Source of the DNA: Streptomyces albidoflavus
Lineage (GTDB): Bacteria; Actinomycetota; Actinomycetes; Streptomycetales; Streptomycetaceae
DNA length: 64,000 bases
Direction of reading: 5' to 3'
Assembly: GCF_000719955.1 (NCBI RefSeq)
Contig: NZ_JOII01000015.1
Span: forward strand, 1-64,000
Part shown: positions 63,353-64,000 of the stretch, piece after piece
Position numbering within the stretch: the stretch's first letter is position 1
How the letters are laid out: each line of letters begins with the position of its first letter
Position numbers and translations under genes: made by a program
The notes under the pieces: model-generated
Database searches by the model: none
The model's input: only the letters and a program-made list of their open reading frames with translations
Told to the model about the DNA's origin: nothing

Positions 63353-64000
63353 TCACGCCCGCTCGCGCCGCTCGTCCTGCTCGCGCTCCCGCTCCAGCTG
63401 CTTCTTGGCGGCCCGGACCAGCCGCAGATAGCGGTCCCAGTCCCAGTGCGGGCCCGGGTCGGTGTGGTCGGTGCCGGGCACCTCGACGTGGCCGATGACG
63501 TGCGTCCGGTCGACGGGTATGCCGTGGCGCAGGCAGATGTCGGCGGTCAGCCGCGCCGAGCTCTCGTACATCGCGCCGGTGAAGTCCTGCGGGCGGTCCA
63601 CGAACCCCTCGTGCTCGATGCCGACCGCCCGCTCGTTGTACTCGCGGTTCCCCGCCTGGTACGCCACGTCCAGCTCGCGGATGAGCTGGGCCACCCGGCC
63701 GTCCTTGCCGACCACGTAGTGCGTGGCCGCGCGGTGCGCCGGGTCCTGGAAGACCTTGAGCGCCACCGCGTAGCTGCCCTGCACCACATGGATGATCACG
63801 CGGTCCACGGTGAAGTCGTCGGGGCGGTCCGCCCGCCGCCAGTTGGCGTCCGAGGCCGCGACCCACTCCGCCTTCGCGTAGTCCACCGCCCCCTCCACCC
63901 GGGGCTTGGAGACCCCCGGCACCTGGTACCACAGGCGGCCCAGCTGCTCTCGTGCCAGCACGCCGCCGGTGGCCGCCGCCACCCCGGCGCCGATCAGCAC
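63353..64000 (-). CDS. N-acetylmuramoyl-L-alanine amidase, partial (PGRP/amidase_2)
   Basis: At least 215 residues of a zinc amidase that cleaves stem peptides from peptidoglycan; its start probably lies beyond the window. Visible: TVDRVIIHVVQGS (first zinc His), HRAATHYVVGKDG, NERAVGIEHEGFVD, GHVEVPGTDHTDPGPHWDWDR's core (second zinc His and catalytic region). The beginning (LIGAGVAAATGGVLA) reads like part of a signal or membrane segment. A basic/acidic C-terminal tail (REREQDERRERA) follows. Confidence 0.88.
   Translation of the reverse strand: MLIGAGVAAATGGVLAREQLGRLWYQVPGVSKPRVEGAVDYAKAEWVAASDANWRRADRPDDFTVDRVIIHVVQGSYAVALKVFQDPAHRAATHYVVGKDGRVAQLIRELDVAYQAGNREYNERAVGIEHEGFVDRPQDFTGAMYESSARLTADICLRHGIPVDRTHVIGHVEVPGTDHTDPGPHWDWDRYLRLVRAAKKQLEREREQDERRERA

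Overview
The window is a stretch of actinobacterial chromosome, almost certainly from a Streptomyces. GC content is very high, third codon positions are nearly all G or C, GTG starts are frequent, and there are several leaderless-looking starts, a rare TTA codon and many long GC-rich terminator hairpins. From memory, the gene order (GlgE pathway, glycogen phosphorylase, M4 protease, ABC exporters, glgX, two L,D-transpeptidases, enoyl-CoA hydratase, ScARP-like ADP-ribosyltransferase, sdaA/glyA/gcvH/gcvT, oligopeptide permease, cysteine desulfurase) resembles the SCO544x-SCO548x part of the S. coelicolor core chromosome. I saw no IS element, prophage, CRISPR array, tRNA or rRNA.

Layout. 1-10.5 kb holds alpha-glucan metabolism: glgE-treS (stop/start overlap), maltokinase further downstream, a secreted subtilase, and glycogen phosphorylase. 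10.5-13.6 kb has an M4 metalloprotease and a divergent HxlR regulator / NADP-dependent reductase pair sharing a 24-bp operator. 13.6-19.2 kb has a heterodimeric ABC exporter divergent from a DrrAB-type exporter, with a perfect 22-bp palindrome between them. 19.2-24.4 kb has glgX and two tandem L,D-transpeptidase lipoproteins. 24.4-28.6 kb has enoyl-CoA hydratase, a TTA-containing anti-sigma-like kinase, a secreted pierisin/Scabin-family ADP-ribosyltransferase, a GH25 muramidase without a signal peptide, and a second reductase. 28.6-31.1 kb is a cobalt module: a cobalamin riboswitch drives cbtB-cbtA, next to a divergent histidine-phosphatase-fold protein that has lost its catalytic residues; a Gls24-type protein follows. 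31.3-35.7 kb is a tightly coupled operon of MFS transporter, aldoxime dehydratase, LysR regulator and nitrilase, a complete aldoxime-to-nitrile-to-acid route. 36.0-43.9 kb is a Kdp potassium-uptake operon in the order microprotein-kdpF-A-B-C-E-D, starting with an unnamed 27-residue single-membrane-span protein.

44.2-52.7 kb has a PF04672 methyltransferase, then the serine/glycine block sdaA, glyA, gcvH, gcvT headed by a tandem glycine riboswitch, a P-loop protein and two adjacent SseB-family proteins. 53.2-59.4 kb is a five-gene oligopeptide ABC importer with a strong hairpin between the binding protein and permease genes. 59.4-64 kb has a TRIC-type channel, a zinc D-Ala-D-Ala carboxypeptidase, a leaderless acyl-CoA thioesterase behind a TetR-like inverted repeat, a cysteine desulfurase, and an amidase cut by the window edge.

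Taken together, the region combines storage-glucan turnover, cell-wall remodelling and protease secretion, osmotic/K+ homeostasis and C1/serine metabolism. The most unusual items are the DNA-type ADP-ribosyltransferase, the aldoxime operon, the kdp microprotein and the pseudo-phosphatase beside the cobalt transporter.
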